DNA of 24,283 nt from an uncultured Pseudorhodobacter sp. (GCA_945952425.1 CAMFIX010000006.1:1-24283); one strand, 5' to 3'. Counted from the first letter of the stretch, positions 14,222-21,773 are shown. Translations and numbers: made by a program. Notes: generated by a model from the letters alone, not told the origin.

Positions 14222-15352
14222 ATGGTCGAACGGTTTTCTTTTCAGCGGACCGCCACGGATGGCAAGGCGCGGACCGGGGTGATCCAGACCCCGCGGGGCG
14301 AGATCCGGACGCCGGCCTTCATGCCGGTGGGGACGGCGGCGACGGTCAAGGCGATGCTGCCCGAGTCGGTGCGGGCGACCGGGGCGGACATCCTCTTGGG
14401 CAACACCTATCACCTGATGCTGCGGCCCACGGCCGAGCGAATCGCGGCGCTGGGGGGCCTGCACCGCTTCATGAACTGGGAGCGGCCGATCCTGACCGAT
14501 TCGGGTGGCTTCCAGGTCATGTCCCTGGCCAACCTGCGCAAGCTGACCGAAGAGGGCGTGCGGTTTTCGTCGCACATCGACGGGAGCAAGCACATGCTCT
14601 CGCCCGAAAGGTCGATGGAGATTCAGAAGCTCCTGGGCTCCGACATCGTGATGTGTTTCGACGAATGCCCGGCCTTGCCCGCGGATGAAAAGACCGTGGC
14701 GGCGTCGATGGCCTTGTCGATGCGCTGGGCGCAGAGGTCGCGCGATGCCTTTGGCGACCGGCCGGGGCATGCTTTGTTCGGGATCATGCAGGGCGGCGTC
14801 ACGCGCGATCTGCGTGAGGAAAGTGCTGCGGCCCTGACCGCCATCGGTTTCGACGGCTATGCGGTGGGCGGGCTGGCGGTCGGCGAGGGTCAGGAGGCGA
14901 TGTTCGGCGTCCTGGACTATGCGCCCGGGTTCCTGCCGGAAGACAAGCCGCGCTACCTGATGGGGGTCGGCAAGCCCGATGACATCGTGGGCGCGGTGGA
15001 GCGGGGGATCGACATGATGGACTGCGTTCTGCCGTCCAGGTCGGGGCGGACGGGGCAGCTTTGGACGCGCCGCGGGCCGGTCACGATCAAGAACGCCCGC
15101 CACCAGAACGACCCTCGGCCCGTGGACGAGGCTTGCACCTGCCCCGCCTGCCGGAATTACTCCCGCGCCTACCTGCACCACGTCTTCAAATCCGACGAGA
15201 TCATTGCCAGCATGCTGATGACCTGGCACAACCTGCATTACTATCAAGAGCTTATGCAGGGTCTGCGCGATGCGATCGCGGGGGGGCGGCTGGGGGCTTT
15301 CGTCGCAGGGTTCCATGCGCAAAGGGCGCAAGGGGATATCGAGCCGCTTTGA
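14222..15352 (+). CDS. tgt: tRNA guanosine(34) transglycosylase (queuine synthesis)
   Basis: Tgt swaps guanine 34 for preQ1 in tRNAs with GUN anticodons. The 376-residue protein has family length. Key blocks are D93 in LTDSGGFQ (proton acceptor), the pocket GIMQGG at 187-192, GGLAVGE at 216-222, and the nucleophile region GIDMMDCVLPSRSGR, with D267 as the likely nucleophile. The structural zinc site is C305, C307, C310 and H336. The ATG at 14222 has AAGGAG at 14211-14216. A longer upstream frame has no support. A shared bidirectional terminator at 15362-15389 separates it from the convergent exported protein gene. queA, often a neighbour, is not in the window. Confidence 0.97.
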   Translation: MVERFSFQRTATDGKARTGVIQTPRGEIRTPAFMPVGTAATVKAMLPESVRATGADILLGNTYHLMLRPTAERIAALGGLHRFMNWERPILTDSGGFQVMSLANLRKLTEEGVRFSSHIDGSKHMLSPERSMEIQKLLGSDIVMCFDECPALPADEKTVAASMALSMRWAQRSRDAFGDRPGHALFGIMQGGVTRDLREESAAALTAIGFDGYAVGGLAVGEGQEAMFGVLDYAPGFLPEDKPRYLMGVGKPDDIVGAVERGIDMMDCVLPSRSGRTGQLWTRRGPVTIKNARHQNDPRPVDEACTCPACRNYSRAYLHHVFKSDEIIASMLMTWHNLHYYQELMQGLRDAIAGGRLGAFVAGFHAQRAQGDIEPL

Positions 15353-15361
15353 TCCCATGAA

Positions 15362-15389
15362 AAACGCCCCCGGCGATGCGGGGGCGTTT
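15362..15389. terminator. Bidirectional intrinsic terminator between tgt and the CTERM gene
   Basis: AAACGCCCCCG (15362-15372) pairs perfectly with its complement (15379-15389) around a 6-nt loop. The minus-strand copy ends in T5, and the plus-strand copy has TTT then GGGTCTTG. It sits 10 bases after the tgt stop and 20 bases after the stop of the minus-strand gene, so it fits both. Confidence 0.85.
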
Positions 15390-15409
15390 GGGTCTTGTCT
15401 GGTGGTGGC

Positions 15410-16003
15410 TCAGGCCTTGCGCGACTTGCGACGCAGCGCGGCAAAGCCGCCGACGCCCGCCAGCAACAGCGGCAGGGTCGCGGGAACCGGAACCGCCGAG
15501 ACGGCAGGCCCGGCCTTCCAATTGGCGGCGAGCTGGTTGCCGGTCACGTTGTCGGCGAACACGCAGGTGATGGCGCCCGACAGGCAGAACACCTCGTTGG
15601 CGCCGTTGTTCCACCAGCCGCCCGTGCCGGCCCCGGCCCAGGAGGTGGTCACGGCCCCGTTCGAGAAGAACCCGCCCGACCAGTTGCCGACGCTGGTGAC
15701 CACGCCCGAAGCATCGGTCGTGAAGGAGCCGTAGATATCGGTGAGAACGCTGGACGTGGCCCACCAGCCCGACGCGCCCTCGACGCGATAGGACAGGAAG
15801 TTCGCGCCGCTCCAGGTTTGCGAGGCGGTCGAGGTGCCGCCGTTGTCCACCGTCAGCGTGGTCGTGATGACCTCGCCCACCACCTGGCCGGGGACCAGGC
15901 TTTGCGGGTTCAGGGTGGTTTGCCAGGTCAGGGCGACCGGCGCCGAAATCGCGGCTTGGCCGCAAAGGGCCAGGGCAAGCCCGGCAAGGATGTTCTTGAA
16001 CAC
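15410..16003 (-). CDS. Exported protein with VPVPA-type CTERM sorting signal
   Basis: From GTG 16003 the product has 197 residues. It begins with a signal peptide (MFKNILAGLALALCGQAAIS). The middle is a Ser/Thr/Gly/Trp-rich beta-structured domain with two cysteines. The end is VPVPATLPLLLAGVGGFAAL followed by RRKSRKA. This tripartite tail (VPxPA motif, hydrophobic helix, basic end) is the VPLPA-CTERM signal handled by exosortase-type enzymes, so the protein is probably cell-surface or exopolysaccharide associated. A GTG at 16018 could also start it, but the 16003 start has GGAGTTGAG upstream and gives a cleaner signal peptide. No exosortase is in the window. The function of the middle domain is not recognised. 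Confidence 0.85.
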   Translation of the reverse strand: MFKNILAGLALALCGQAAISAPVALTWQTTLNPQSLVPGQVVGEVITTTLTVDNGGTSTASQTWSGANFLSYRVEGASGWWATSSVLTDIYGSFTTDASGVVTSVGNWSGGFFSNGAVTTSWAGAGTGGWWNNGANEVFCLSGAITCVFADNVTGNQLAANWKAGPAVSAVPVPATLPLLLAGVGGFAALRRKSRKA

Positions 16004-16051
16004 GAGACTCAACTCCACTGATGTACTTCGAGTCTTTATTACCTCAAAAAC

Positions 16052-16057
16052 GGTTAA
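16052..16057 (-). promoter_or_regulatory. TTAACC hexamer upstream of the CTERM gene (possible CtrA half-site)
   Basis: On the minus strand the sequence reads TTTAACCGTTTTTGAGG, about 49 bp upstream of the GTG start. TTAACC matches the better-conserved half of the alphaproteobacterial CtrA box (TTAA-N7-TTAA, often TTAACCAT). The second half is not conserved. It is one of only three TTAA tetramers I can find in the window. Confidence 0.35.
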
Positions 16058-16205
16058 ATTGCGATCTGCCTGCCCGTGATTTCCGGACTGTGCGGCTTTT
16101 GCAACAGCCCTGTCGTCAACCCCCCGTTCACCCTGACCCTCCCCCCGCCTTGCACCCGGCGGGCGATGGGTCCAGAGTGGCGGGGAAACGTGATCGGCCG
16201 GGGCA

Positions 16206-16234
16206 TTGAAACCCCCGCCCCGATCCCCCAGATT
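16206..16234 (+). promoter_or_regulatory. Possible RpoH (sigma-32) heat-shock promoter of lon
   Basis: TTGAAA at 16206-16211 is followed after 13-14 bases by CCCCAGATT (ending 16234). This is close to the sigma-32 consensus (CTTGAA, 13-17 bp, CCCCATnT). It lies about 70 bp before the lon ATG, and lon is a heat-shock gene in many bacteria. The remaining 16019-16205 sequence holds no gene, only the TTAACC site and GC-rich filler. Confidence 0.5.
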
Positions 16235-16304
16235 GGACGAACGGGGAAGGCCTGTCGGGTTGCCGAAATCGGGACCAGGGCCTTCCTGCCGGAAAGGAAC
16301 CGAG

Positions 16305-18716
16305 ATGACCGAAAAATTGCCGCAAAGCTACCCGGTGCTGCCCCTGCGGGACATCGTGGTGTTTCCCCACATGATCGTTCCGCTGTTCGTCGGCCGCGAA
16401 AAATCGGTGCGCGCTTTGGAAGAGGTCATGGCCGACGACAAGCAGATCCTGCTCTCCAGCCAGATCGACCCTTCGGTCGACGATCCGGCGGTCGAGGGCA
16501 TCTACAAGGTCGGCGTGCTGGCCAATGTGCTGCAGCTGCTGAAACTGCCCGACGGCACGGTGAAAGTGCTGGTCGAGGGCAAGGCGCGGGTGAAGATCAC
16601 CGATTTCCTGCCGAATTCCTCGTTCTTCGAGGCGCGGGCAGAGCTTTTGGACGAAACCCCCGGCGACAGCGTCGCGGCCGAGGCGCTGCAGCGCTCGGTG
16701 GCGGATGAATTCGAACGCTACGCCAAGATCAAGAAGAACATCCCCGAAGAGGCGCTTTCGGCCGTGGCCGAGACGCATGAACCCGCGCGGCTGGCCGACC
16801 TGGTGGCGGGCCACCTCGGCGCCGATGTGGCGCTGAAGCAGGAAATCCTGGAAACGCTGGACGTCGCCCAGCGGCTGGAGAAGATCTACGGCCATATGCA
16901 GGGCGAAATGTCGGTGCTGCAGGTCGAGAAGAAGATCAAGTCTCGGGTGAAAACCCAGATGGAGAAGACCCAGCGCGAATACTATCTGAATGAGCAGATG
17001 AAGGCCATTCAGAAGGAGCTGAACGAGGGCGACGAGGGCCAGAACGAGCTTGACGAGCTGGAAGAACGGATCAAGGCGACCAAGTTCAGCAAAGAGGCGC
17101 GGGAGAAGGCCGAGTCCGAGCTGAAGAAGCTGAAGAACATGTCGCCGATGAGCGCCGAGGCGACCGTCGTGCGCAACTACCTCGACTGGCTCTTGTCGGT
17201 GCCGTGGGGCGTCAAGTCGCGCGTCAAGAAAGACCTGAACGAGGCGCAAAAGGTGCTGGATGCCGACCACCATGGCCTGGAGAAGGTCAAGGAGCGGATC
17301 GTCGAATACCTGGCGGTGCAGGCGCGCTCGACCAAGCTGAAGGGGCCGATCCTGTGCCTCGTCGGCCCTCCGGGCGTGGGCAAGACCTCGCTGGGGCGGT
17401 CGGTGGCCAAGGCCACGGGGCGCGAGTTCATCCGGATTTCCTTGGGCGGCGTGCGGGACGAGTCCGAAATCCGCGGCCACCGGCGGACCTATATCGGCTC
17501 GATGCCCGGCAAGATCATCCAGGCGCTGAAAAAGGCCAAGACGACCAACCCGCTGATCCTGCTGGATGAAATCGACAAGATGGGCCAGGATTTCCGCGGC
17601 GACCCGGCTTCGGCGATGCTGGAGGTTCTGGACCCGGAACAAAATTCGACCTTCACCGACCATTACCTGGAGGTGGAATACGACCTGTCGAACGTGATGT
17701 TCCTGACCACGGCCAACAGCTACAACATGCCCGGGCCTTTGCTGGACCGGATGGAGATCATCAGCCTCGCCGGTTACACCGAGGATGAAAAGCGCGAGAT
17801 CGCCAAGGGGCATTTGCTGCCCAAGCAGGTTGCGGCCAACGGGCTGAAGAAGGGCGAGTTCGAGGTCTCGGACGCGGCTCTGACCCATGTGATCCGCTAT
17901 TACACGCGGGAAGCCGGGGTGCGGAACCTGGAGCGGGAAATCGCCAAGCTGGCGCGCAAGGCCGTGACCGACATCCTCAAGGGCGCGACGAAGAAGGTCG
18001 TGGTCGACGAGGCCAAGGTCGAGGAATACCTGGGCGTTCAGCGTCACCGCTATGGTCTGGCCGAAAAGGAAGACCAGGTCGGCGTGGTGACGGGCCTGGC
18101 CTGGACCTCGGTCGGTGGGGAAATCCTGCAGATCGAAGCGCTGAAACTGCCCGGCAAGGGGCGGATGAAGACGACCGGCAAGCTGGGCGACGTCATGAAG
18201 GAAAGCATCGAGGCGGCAAGCTCTTACGTCCGCTCGGTCTCTCCGCAGCTGGGGGTCAAACCGCCGAAGTTCGAGGCGATGGACATCCACGTCCACGTCC
18301 CTGAAGGTGCGACGCCCAAGGACGGGCCCTCGGCGGGCCTGGCGATGCCCACGGCCATCGTCTCGGTCCTGACCGGCATTCCCGTCCGCAAGGATGTGGC
18401 GATGACGGGCGAGGTGACGCTGCGCGGCAACGCGCTGCCCATCGGCGGGCTGAAGGAAAAGCTGCTGGCCGCCTTGCGCGCCGGGATCAAGACCGTGCTG
18501 ATCCCGGAGGAAAACGCCAAGGATCTGGCCGACATCCCGCAGAACGTGAAGGACGGGCTGGAGATCATTCCCGTCACCCATGTGCGCGAGGTGTTGAAGA
18601 TCGCCCTGGTGCGTGCGCCGGAACCCGTCGAATGGGACGAGGCGGCCGAAGAGGCCGCGGCCCAGGCGGCCCGGGCGGCCCGGCTGGACGAGGCGCCCTC
18701 GAAAACGGCGCATTGA
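16305..18716 (+). CDS. lon: ATP-dependent protease Lon
   Basis: Lon degrades misfolded and regulatory proteins in the cytosol as a hexamer. The 803-residue product has the normal length. The N-terminal substrate domain starts at LPQSYPVLPLRDIVVFPHM and is followed by a long coiled-coil region. The AAA+ module has Walker A GPPGVGKT at 354-361 and Walker B LILLDEIDKM. The protease domain has the catalytic dyad S676 (PKDGPSAG) and K719 (GGLKEK), 43 residues apart as in E. coli. The C-terminal tail is unusually alanine-rich (EEAAAQAARAARLDEAPS). The ATG at 16305 has GGAAAGG upstream. A sigma-32-like promoter lies upstream and an intrinsic terminator follows. The HU-like gene comes next, as in the classic lon-hup order. 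Confidence 0.98.
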   Translation: MTEKLPQSYPVLPLRDIVVFPHMIVPLFVGREKSVRALEEVMADDKQILLSSQIDPSVDDPAVEGIYKVGVLANVLQLLKLPDGTVKVLVEGKARVKITDFLPNSSFFEARAELLDETPGDSVAAEALQRSVADEFERYAKIKKNIPEEALSAVAETHEPARLADLVAGHLGADVALKQEILETLDVAQRLEKIYGHMQGEMSVLQVEKKIKSRVKTQMEKTQREYYLNEQMKAIQKELNEGDEGQNELDELEERIKATKFSKEAREKAESELKKLKNMSPMSAEATVVRNYLDWLLSVPWGVKSRVKKDLNEAQKVLDADHHGLEKVKERIVEYLAVQARSTKLKGPILCLVGPPGVGKTSLGRSVAKATGREFIRISLGGVRDESEIRGHRRTYIGSMPGKIIQALKKAKTTNPLILLDEIDKMGQDFRGDPASAMLEVLDPEQNSTFTDHYLEVEYDLSNVMFLTTANSYNMPGPLLDRMEIISLAGYTEDEKREIAKGHLLPKQVAANGLKKGEFEVSDAALTHVIRYYTREAGVRNLEREIAKLARKAVTDILKGATKKVVVDEAKVEEYLGVQRHRYGLAEKEDQVGVVTGLAWTSVGGEILQIEALKLPGKGRMKTTGKLGDVMKESIEAASSYVRSVSPQLGVKPPKFEAMDIHVHVPEGATPKDGPSAGLAMPTAIVSVLTGIPVRKDVAMTGEVTLRGNALPIGGLKEKLLAALRAGIKTVLIPEENAKDLADIPQNVKDGLEIIPVTHVREVLKIALVRAPEPVEWDEAAEEAAAQAARAARLDEAPSKTAH

Positions 18717-18731
18717 GCGTGAGCTGACCGG

Positions 18732-18765
18732 AAAAGGCGCCCCGACCCTGTCGTGGGCGCCTTTT
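18732..18765 (+). terminator. Intrinsic terminator after lon
   Basis: AAAAGGCGCCC (18732-18742) pairs with GGGCGCCTTTT (18755-18765) around a 12-nt loop, and TTTTGTT follows. It starts 16 bp after the lon stop. This suggests that the HU-like gene has its own promoter. Confidence 0.88.
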
Positions 18766-18848
18766 GTTCACGATCGCTTGCTCGGACCTAGGCAAGAGAT
18801 GCGAATCTCGATAGTTTGTCGCCAACGTTCCAACAATCGGACCTTGAA

Positions 18849-19247
18849 ATGGCTGTAAAACCTAAATCTCCCCGCGGTCGTGCTGCTGCTGCCAAGGCGG
18901 CGGCCGAATCCGGCGCCCCCGAAGCCGCTGCCGAAGGCGCGGCCCCCAAGGCGGATGCCCTGCGCCTGAAGGCCTTGCTTGAGCGCGTCGGCGCCAAGTC
19001 GAGCGTGGCCAAGAAGGATGTGCGCGGCGTGGTCGAGGCGACGCTGACCGAGCTCGGCGCGGCGCTGGCCAGCGGCGAAGGTCTGAACCTGCCGGGCCTC
19101 GGCCACCTGCGCGTGTCGCGCAAGGGCGAGAAGGGCTCCGTCACGCTGAAGATGCGTCCGGCCGATGCCGATGCCCCGAAGAAAAAGGGCAAGAAGGCTG
19201 CAGAAGGGGGCGCCGAGGCTCTTGCGGACGCTGCCGAAGCGGAATAA
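18849..19247 (+). CDS. Divergent HU-family DNA-binding protein with basic tails
   Basis: The 132-residue protein has an HU-like core at about 35-105. It has two N-terminal helices (RLKALLERVGAKSSVAKKDV, then RGVVEATLTELGAALASGEG) and the strand LNLPGLGHLRVSRKG, which corresponds to the GFGTF strand of HU. The DNA-gripping beta-arm with the RNP motif is missing: after VSRKGEKG the sequence goes straight to VTLKMRPA. It has an Ala/Lys-rich N-terminal extension and a Lys/Ala tail (PKKKGKKAAEG), both low in complexity. The position after lon matches hupB in other genomes, so it is probably the local HU replacement. The ATG at 18849 lacks a strong ribosome site. An upstream frame from 18816 exists but looks less likely. 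Confidence 0.8.
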   Translation: MAVKPKSPRGRAAAAKAAAESGAPEAAAEGAAPKADALRLKALLERVGAKSSVAKKDVRGVVEATLTELGAALASGEGLNLPGLGHLRVSRKGEKGSVTLKMRPADADAPKKKGKKAAEGGAEALADAAEAE

Positions 19248-19259
19248 GAACCCGCCACC

Positions 19260-19334
19260 GGGTCGCTAGCTCAGCGGTAGAGCACTACCTTCACACGGTA
19301 GGGGTCATTGGTTCAATCCCAATGCGACCCACCA
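19260..19334 (+). tRNA. tRNA-Val (anticodon CAC)
   Basis: The acceptor stem GGGTCGC (19260-19266) pairs with GCGACCC (19324-19330). The D arm is GCTCAGCGGTAGAGC. The anticodon stem CTACC/GGTAG encloses the loop TTCACAC, giving anticodon CAC (valine, GUG). The T arm is ATTGG-TTCAATC-CCAAT. CCA is encoded at 19332-19334. It starts 12 bp after the HU-like stop. Confidence 0.95.
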
Positions 19335-19341
19335 TGATACG

Positions 19342-19368
19342 AAAGGCGCACCTTCGGGGGCGCCTTTT
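19342..19368 (+). terminator. Intrinsic terminator after tRNA-Val(CAC)
   Basis: AAAGGCGC (19342-19349) pairs with GCGCCTTT (19360-19367). There is an inner CC/GG extension and a TTCG loop, then TTTTG. The stem base is nearly the same as that of the lon terminator. Confidence 0.85.
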
Positions 19369-19396
19369 GCATTCTGCCCTGGCCCCGAATTCTTGC

Positions 19397-19450
19397 CCCC
19401 GAATTTTCGCCGAAAATTCGAAGCTGCGATTTTTCGGCGAAAAATCGGGG
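19397..19450. repeat. Large inverted repeat whose arms are themselves palindromes
   Basis: The left arm 19397-19420 and right arm 19427-19450 are complementary over 24 bp except for two A/T exchanges, with a 6-nt centre (AAGCTG). Each arm is also a palindrome: GAATTTTCGCCGAAAATTC on the left and CGATTTTTCGGCGAAAAATC with a final G on the right. The result is a cruciform-capable element between the two tRNA-Val genes. It resembles the smaller palindrome at 4689-4712. It is not a standard terminator, because the sequence after the right arm has no T-tract. Confidence 0.75.
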
Positions 19451-19501
19451 TCGGTGCCTGCCCTTGCCACTGGGGCGGTGCTTCGCTAAACCCGAGCGGT
19501 C

Positions 19502-19577
19502 GGGTGGTTAGCTCAGTTGGTAGAGCGTCTCGCTTACACCGAGAATGTCGGCGGTTCGAACCCGTCACCACCCACCA
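19502..19577 (+). tRNA. tRNA-Val (anticodon TAC)
   Basis: The acceptor stem GGGTGGT (19502-19508) pairs with ACCACCC (19567-19573). The D arm is GCTCAGTTGGTAGAGC. The anticodon stem TCTCG/CGAGA encloses CTTACAC, giving anticodon TAC (valine, GUA and wobble). The T arm is GGCGG-TTCGAAC-CCGTC with one G-T pair. CCA is encoded at 19575-19577. Confidence 0.95.
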
Positions 19578-19689
19578 ATGGTTTCAAGGACTTGGGGCCC
19601 AGCCCTGCAAGATCTGCCTGGGTTCATCGAACCTGGGGCCTGTGACTTGCCGCCCACAGGGTCCAGAAAATGAACCACCGATTCATAAA

Positions 19690-19695
19690 TTAACC
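19690..19695 (+). promoter_or_regulatory. TTAACC hexamer upstream of the NIDO gene (possible CtrA half-site)
   Basis: The sequence AAATTAACCTTCATTCGG lies about 93 bp before the ATG at 19788. It has the same TTAACC core as the sites upstream of the other two exported-protein genes. No good second TTAA half-site is present. The rest of 19578-19787 holds no gene, only a short hairpin (CCTGTG 19639-19644 / CACAGG 19655-19660). Confidence 0.35.
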
Positions 19696-19787
19696 TTCAT
19701 TCGGGATTGCGTGCCGTCGCCCCGCCCCCTAGCCATGGGGCCGTCCCGGGCTGGCCGGGCCCCTCCTTTGCCCAACGGAACGCACCG

Positions 19788-20606
19788 ATGTCCCTTTCCC
19801 TGCGCGGCCTGACCGCCGCCCTCGCCCTGGCTGCAGCCTCTGCCGCCGATGCCACGACGATCCGCACCGGCTTCGACGGCGCCACGCTGGACCGCAACGA
19901 CGACGAAAGCACGGTGGCCGTCGCCCTGGGCTTCACCGCGAATTTCTTCGGCGTCACCGAGACCTCGCTTTACGTGAACAACAACGGCAATGTCACCTTC
20001 GCAGGCCCGGAATCGACCTATACGCCCTATGGCCTGACCGCGGTCACCCATCCGATCATCGCGCCCTTCTTCGCCGACGTCGACACGCGCTTCGTCGGCC
20101 AGCCCGTCACCTATGGCACGGGCGCGGTCGATGGCCATGCGGCTTTCGGGGTGAACTGGCTGGATGTCGACTATTTCAACGGCGCGCTCGGCCATAGCGC
20201 GCGCAACTCGTTCCAGCTGGTGCTGATCGACCGTTCGGACCTGGGCCTCGGCAATTTCGACTTCGAGTTCAACTACGGCGCCATCCAGTGGGAGACGGGC
20301 ACGGCCGCCTCCAGCGGCGGCGATGCGGATGGGCTGGGCGGCAATTCGGCGCGGGTCGGGTTCTCGAACGGCAACGGCACCTCGTTCGAATTCGCGGGCT
20401 CGGGCGTGAATGGCGCCTTCCTCGATGGCGGCGCCAATGCGCTGGTGGCGGGCAGCAACATCGACCTGGCCGGGCGCTATCTGTTCCAGGTGCGCAGCGG
20501 CGCAGTGGTGAACCCGCCGTCCGAGGTGCCGGTTCCCGCGTCGCTGCCCCTGATGCTGGTCGGGCCGCTGGTTCTGGCCGGTCTGCGGCGGCGCAAGCGC
20601 GGCTGA
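19788..20606 (+). CDS. NIDO (nidogen-like) domain protein with VPVPA-CTERM sorting signal
   Basis: The 272-residue protein starts with a signal peptide (MSLSLRGLTAALALAAASAA, cut near ADA). It continues into a nidogen-like domain with the hallmarks LYVNNNGNVTFAGP, PIIAPFFADVDTR, NSFQLVLIDRSD, and FDFEFNYGAIQWETG. The tail VPVPASLPLMLVGPLVLAGL followed by RRRKRG is an exosortase-type sorting signal like that at 15410-16003. The protein is probably displayed at the cell surface or in the matrix, with a role in adhesion or biofilm by family analogy. The ATG at 19788 was chosen because it starts the signal peptide; the frame is open further upstream but is not protein-like there. A hairpin terminator follows. 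Confidence 0.9.
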   Translation: MSLSLRGLTAALALAAASAADATTIRTGFDGATLDRNDDESTVAVALGFTANFFGVTETSLYVNNNGNVTFAGPESTYTPYGLTAVTHPIIAPFFADVDTRFVGQPVTYGTGAVDGHAAFGVNWLDVDYFNGALGHSARNSFQLVLIDRSDLGLGNFDFEFNYGAIQWETGTAASSGGDADGLGGNSARVGFSNGNGTSFEFAGSGVNGAFLDGGANALVAGSNIDLAGRYLFQVRSGAVVNPPSEVPVPASLPLMLVGPLVLAGLRRRKRG

Positions 20607-20639
20607 GGCCTGTGCGCCACGGCACAGCGTTCCTGCGGC

Positions 20640-20668
20640 AGGGGCCGGGTGCAAACCTGGCCCCTTTC
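20640..20668 (+). terminator. Likely intrinsic terminator after the NIDO gene
   Basis: AGGGGCCGGGT (20640-20650) pairs with ACCTGGCCCCT (20655-20665) over 11 positions, with one G-T pair and a 4-nt GCAA loop. The T-tract is weak (TTCGCTT). Confidence 0.65.
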
Positions 20669-20696
20669 GCTTATCTTGGGGCAAAGGAGCCCCGAC

Positions 20697-21635
20697 ATGA
20701 GCTGGAACCCTCTTCTTGATCCGACGATTCCGATCGGCGACGCGGTCGATGCCATCGAGACCGTCATCGTCCCCCGCGCCCGCGACCTCGGTGGGTTCGA
20801 GGTGCGCCGCGCGCTGCCTTCGGGCCAGCGCCAGATGGTCGGCCCCTTCATCTTCTTCGACCAGATGGGTCCGGCGGAGTTCCTGACCGGCCAGGGCATC
20901 GACGTGCGCCCGCATCCGCATATCGGGCTGGCGACGGTCACTTATCTGTACAAGGGCCGCATCCATCACCGCGACTCTTTGGGCACCGATGCCTGGATCG
21001 CGCCGGGAGATGTGAACCTGATGACGGCGGGCATCGGCATCACCCATTCCGAACGCCAGGACCAGGCGCAGCGCCAGGCGCCGCACAGTCTTTTCGGGTT
21101 GCAGACCTGGCTGGCGCTTCCGAAGGCCGCCGAGGACGACCCGGCCGCCTTCTCGCATACCGTGGCGGGCGATCTGCCGCTGCTGCAGGGCGAGGGCAAA
21201 GAGGTGCGGTTGATTCTGGGGCAGGCCTGGGGCGAACGCTCGCCCGTCGCCACGGCGTCCGAGACGCTTTACGCCGATGTCGCGCTGGAGGCCCATGCCG
21301 CGATCCCGATGCCCGATGACAGCGAGGACCGCGGGCTTTACGTGCTGACCGGCGAGGTGACCGTGGCGGGCCAGGTCTTCGAGGCCGGGCGCATGCTGGT
21401 CTTCCGGCCGGGCGACCGGATCTCGGCCAAGGCGGGGGCATCGGGGGCGCGGGTGATGCTTCTGGGCGGCGCCACGATGGACGGGCCGCGGCATATCTGG
21501 TGGAATTTCGTGGCCTCCTCGAAAGAGCGGATCGAGGCGGCGAAAGAGGCCTGGCGCGCCGGCGACTGGACCCATGGCCGCTTTCACCTGCCGCCGGGCG
21601 ACACGGGCGAGTTCATTCCGGCGCCCGACAAGTAA
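20697..21635 (+). CDS. Pirin family protein
   Basis: The 312-residue protein is a bicupin of the pirin family. The N-terminal cupin holds the metal site: H73 and H75 in RPHPHIGLATVTYL, then H117 and E119 in GIGITHSER. Members are iron-binding proteins; some have quercetin dioxygenase activity or act as regulatory partners. The second cupin (GLYVLTGEVTVAGQVFEAGR) lacks the metal histidines, as is normal. The ATG at 20697 has AAAGGAG upstream. It seems to be a single-gene unit between two exported-protein genes. No neighbour points to a specific substrate. Confidence 0.93.
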   Translation: MSWNPLLDPTIPIGDAVDAIETVIVPRARDLGGFEVRRALPSGQRQMVGPFIFFDQMGPAEFLTGQGIDVRPHPHIGLATVTYLYKGRIHHRDSLGTDAWIAPGDVNLMTAGIGITHSERQDQAQRQAPHSLFGLQTWLALPKAAEDDPAAFSHTVAGDLPLLQGEGKEVRLILGQAWGERSPVATASETLYADVALEAHAAIPMPDDSEDRGLYVLTGEVTVAGQVFEAGRMLVFRPGDRISAKAGASGARVMLLGGATMDGPRHIWWNFVASSKERIEAAKEAWRAGDWTHGRFHLPPGDTGEFIPAPDK

Positions 21636-21685
21636 CCCCGGCGTTCACGACATCGAGAGGCGCCGTTCCGCGGCGCTTTCGCCAA

Positions 21686-21691
21686 TTAACC
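21686..21691 (+). promoter_or_regulatory. TTAACC hexamer upstream of the RTX gene (possible CtrA half-site)
   Basis: CAATTAACCAGCTTGCTTTG lies about 83 bp before the ATG at 21774. TTAACCA is the closest of the three sites to the CtrA half-site TTAACCAT. Confidence 0.4.
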
Positions 21692-21773
21692 AGCTTGCTT
21701 TGTGGTCAAAGCGGCGCATTCTCCGCTCACGCGCGCCCTTTGGGGGCAGCGGGTTGGGATCGAGGAGATTGGG

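Noticed and set aside
16128..18713. 861-codon open frame on the minus strand
   Set aside because: Antisense of lon. The translation is low in complexity, and lon on the plus strand has every catalytic motif.
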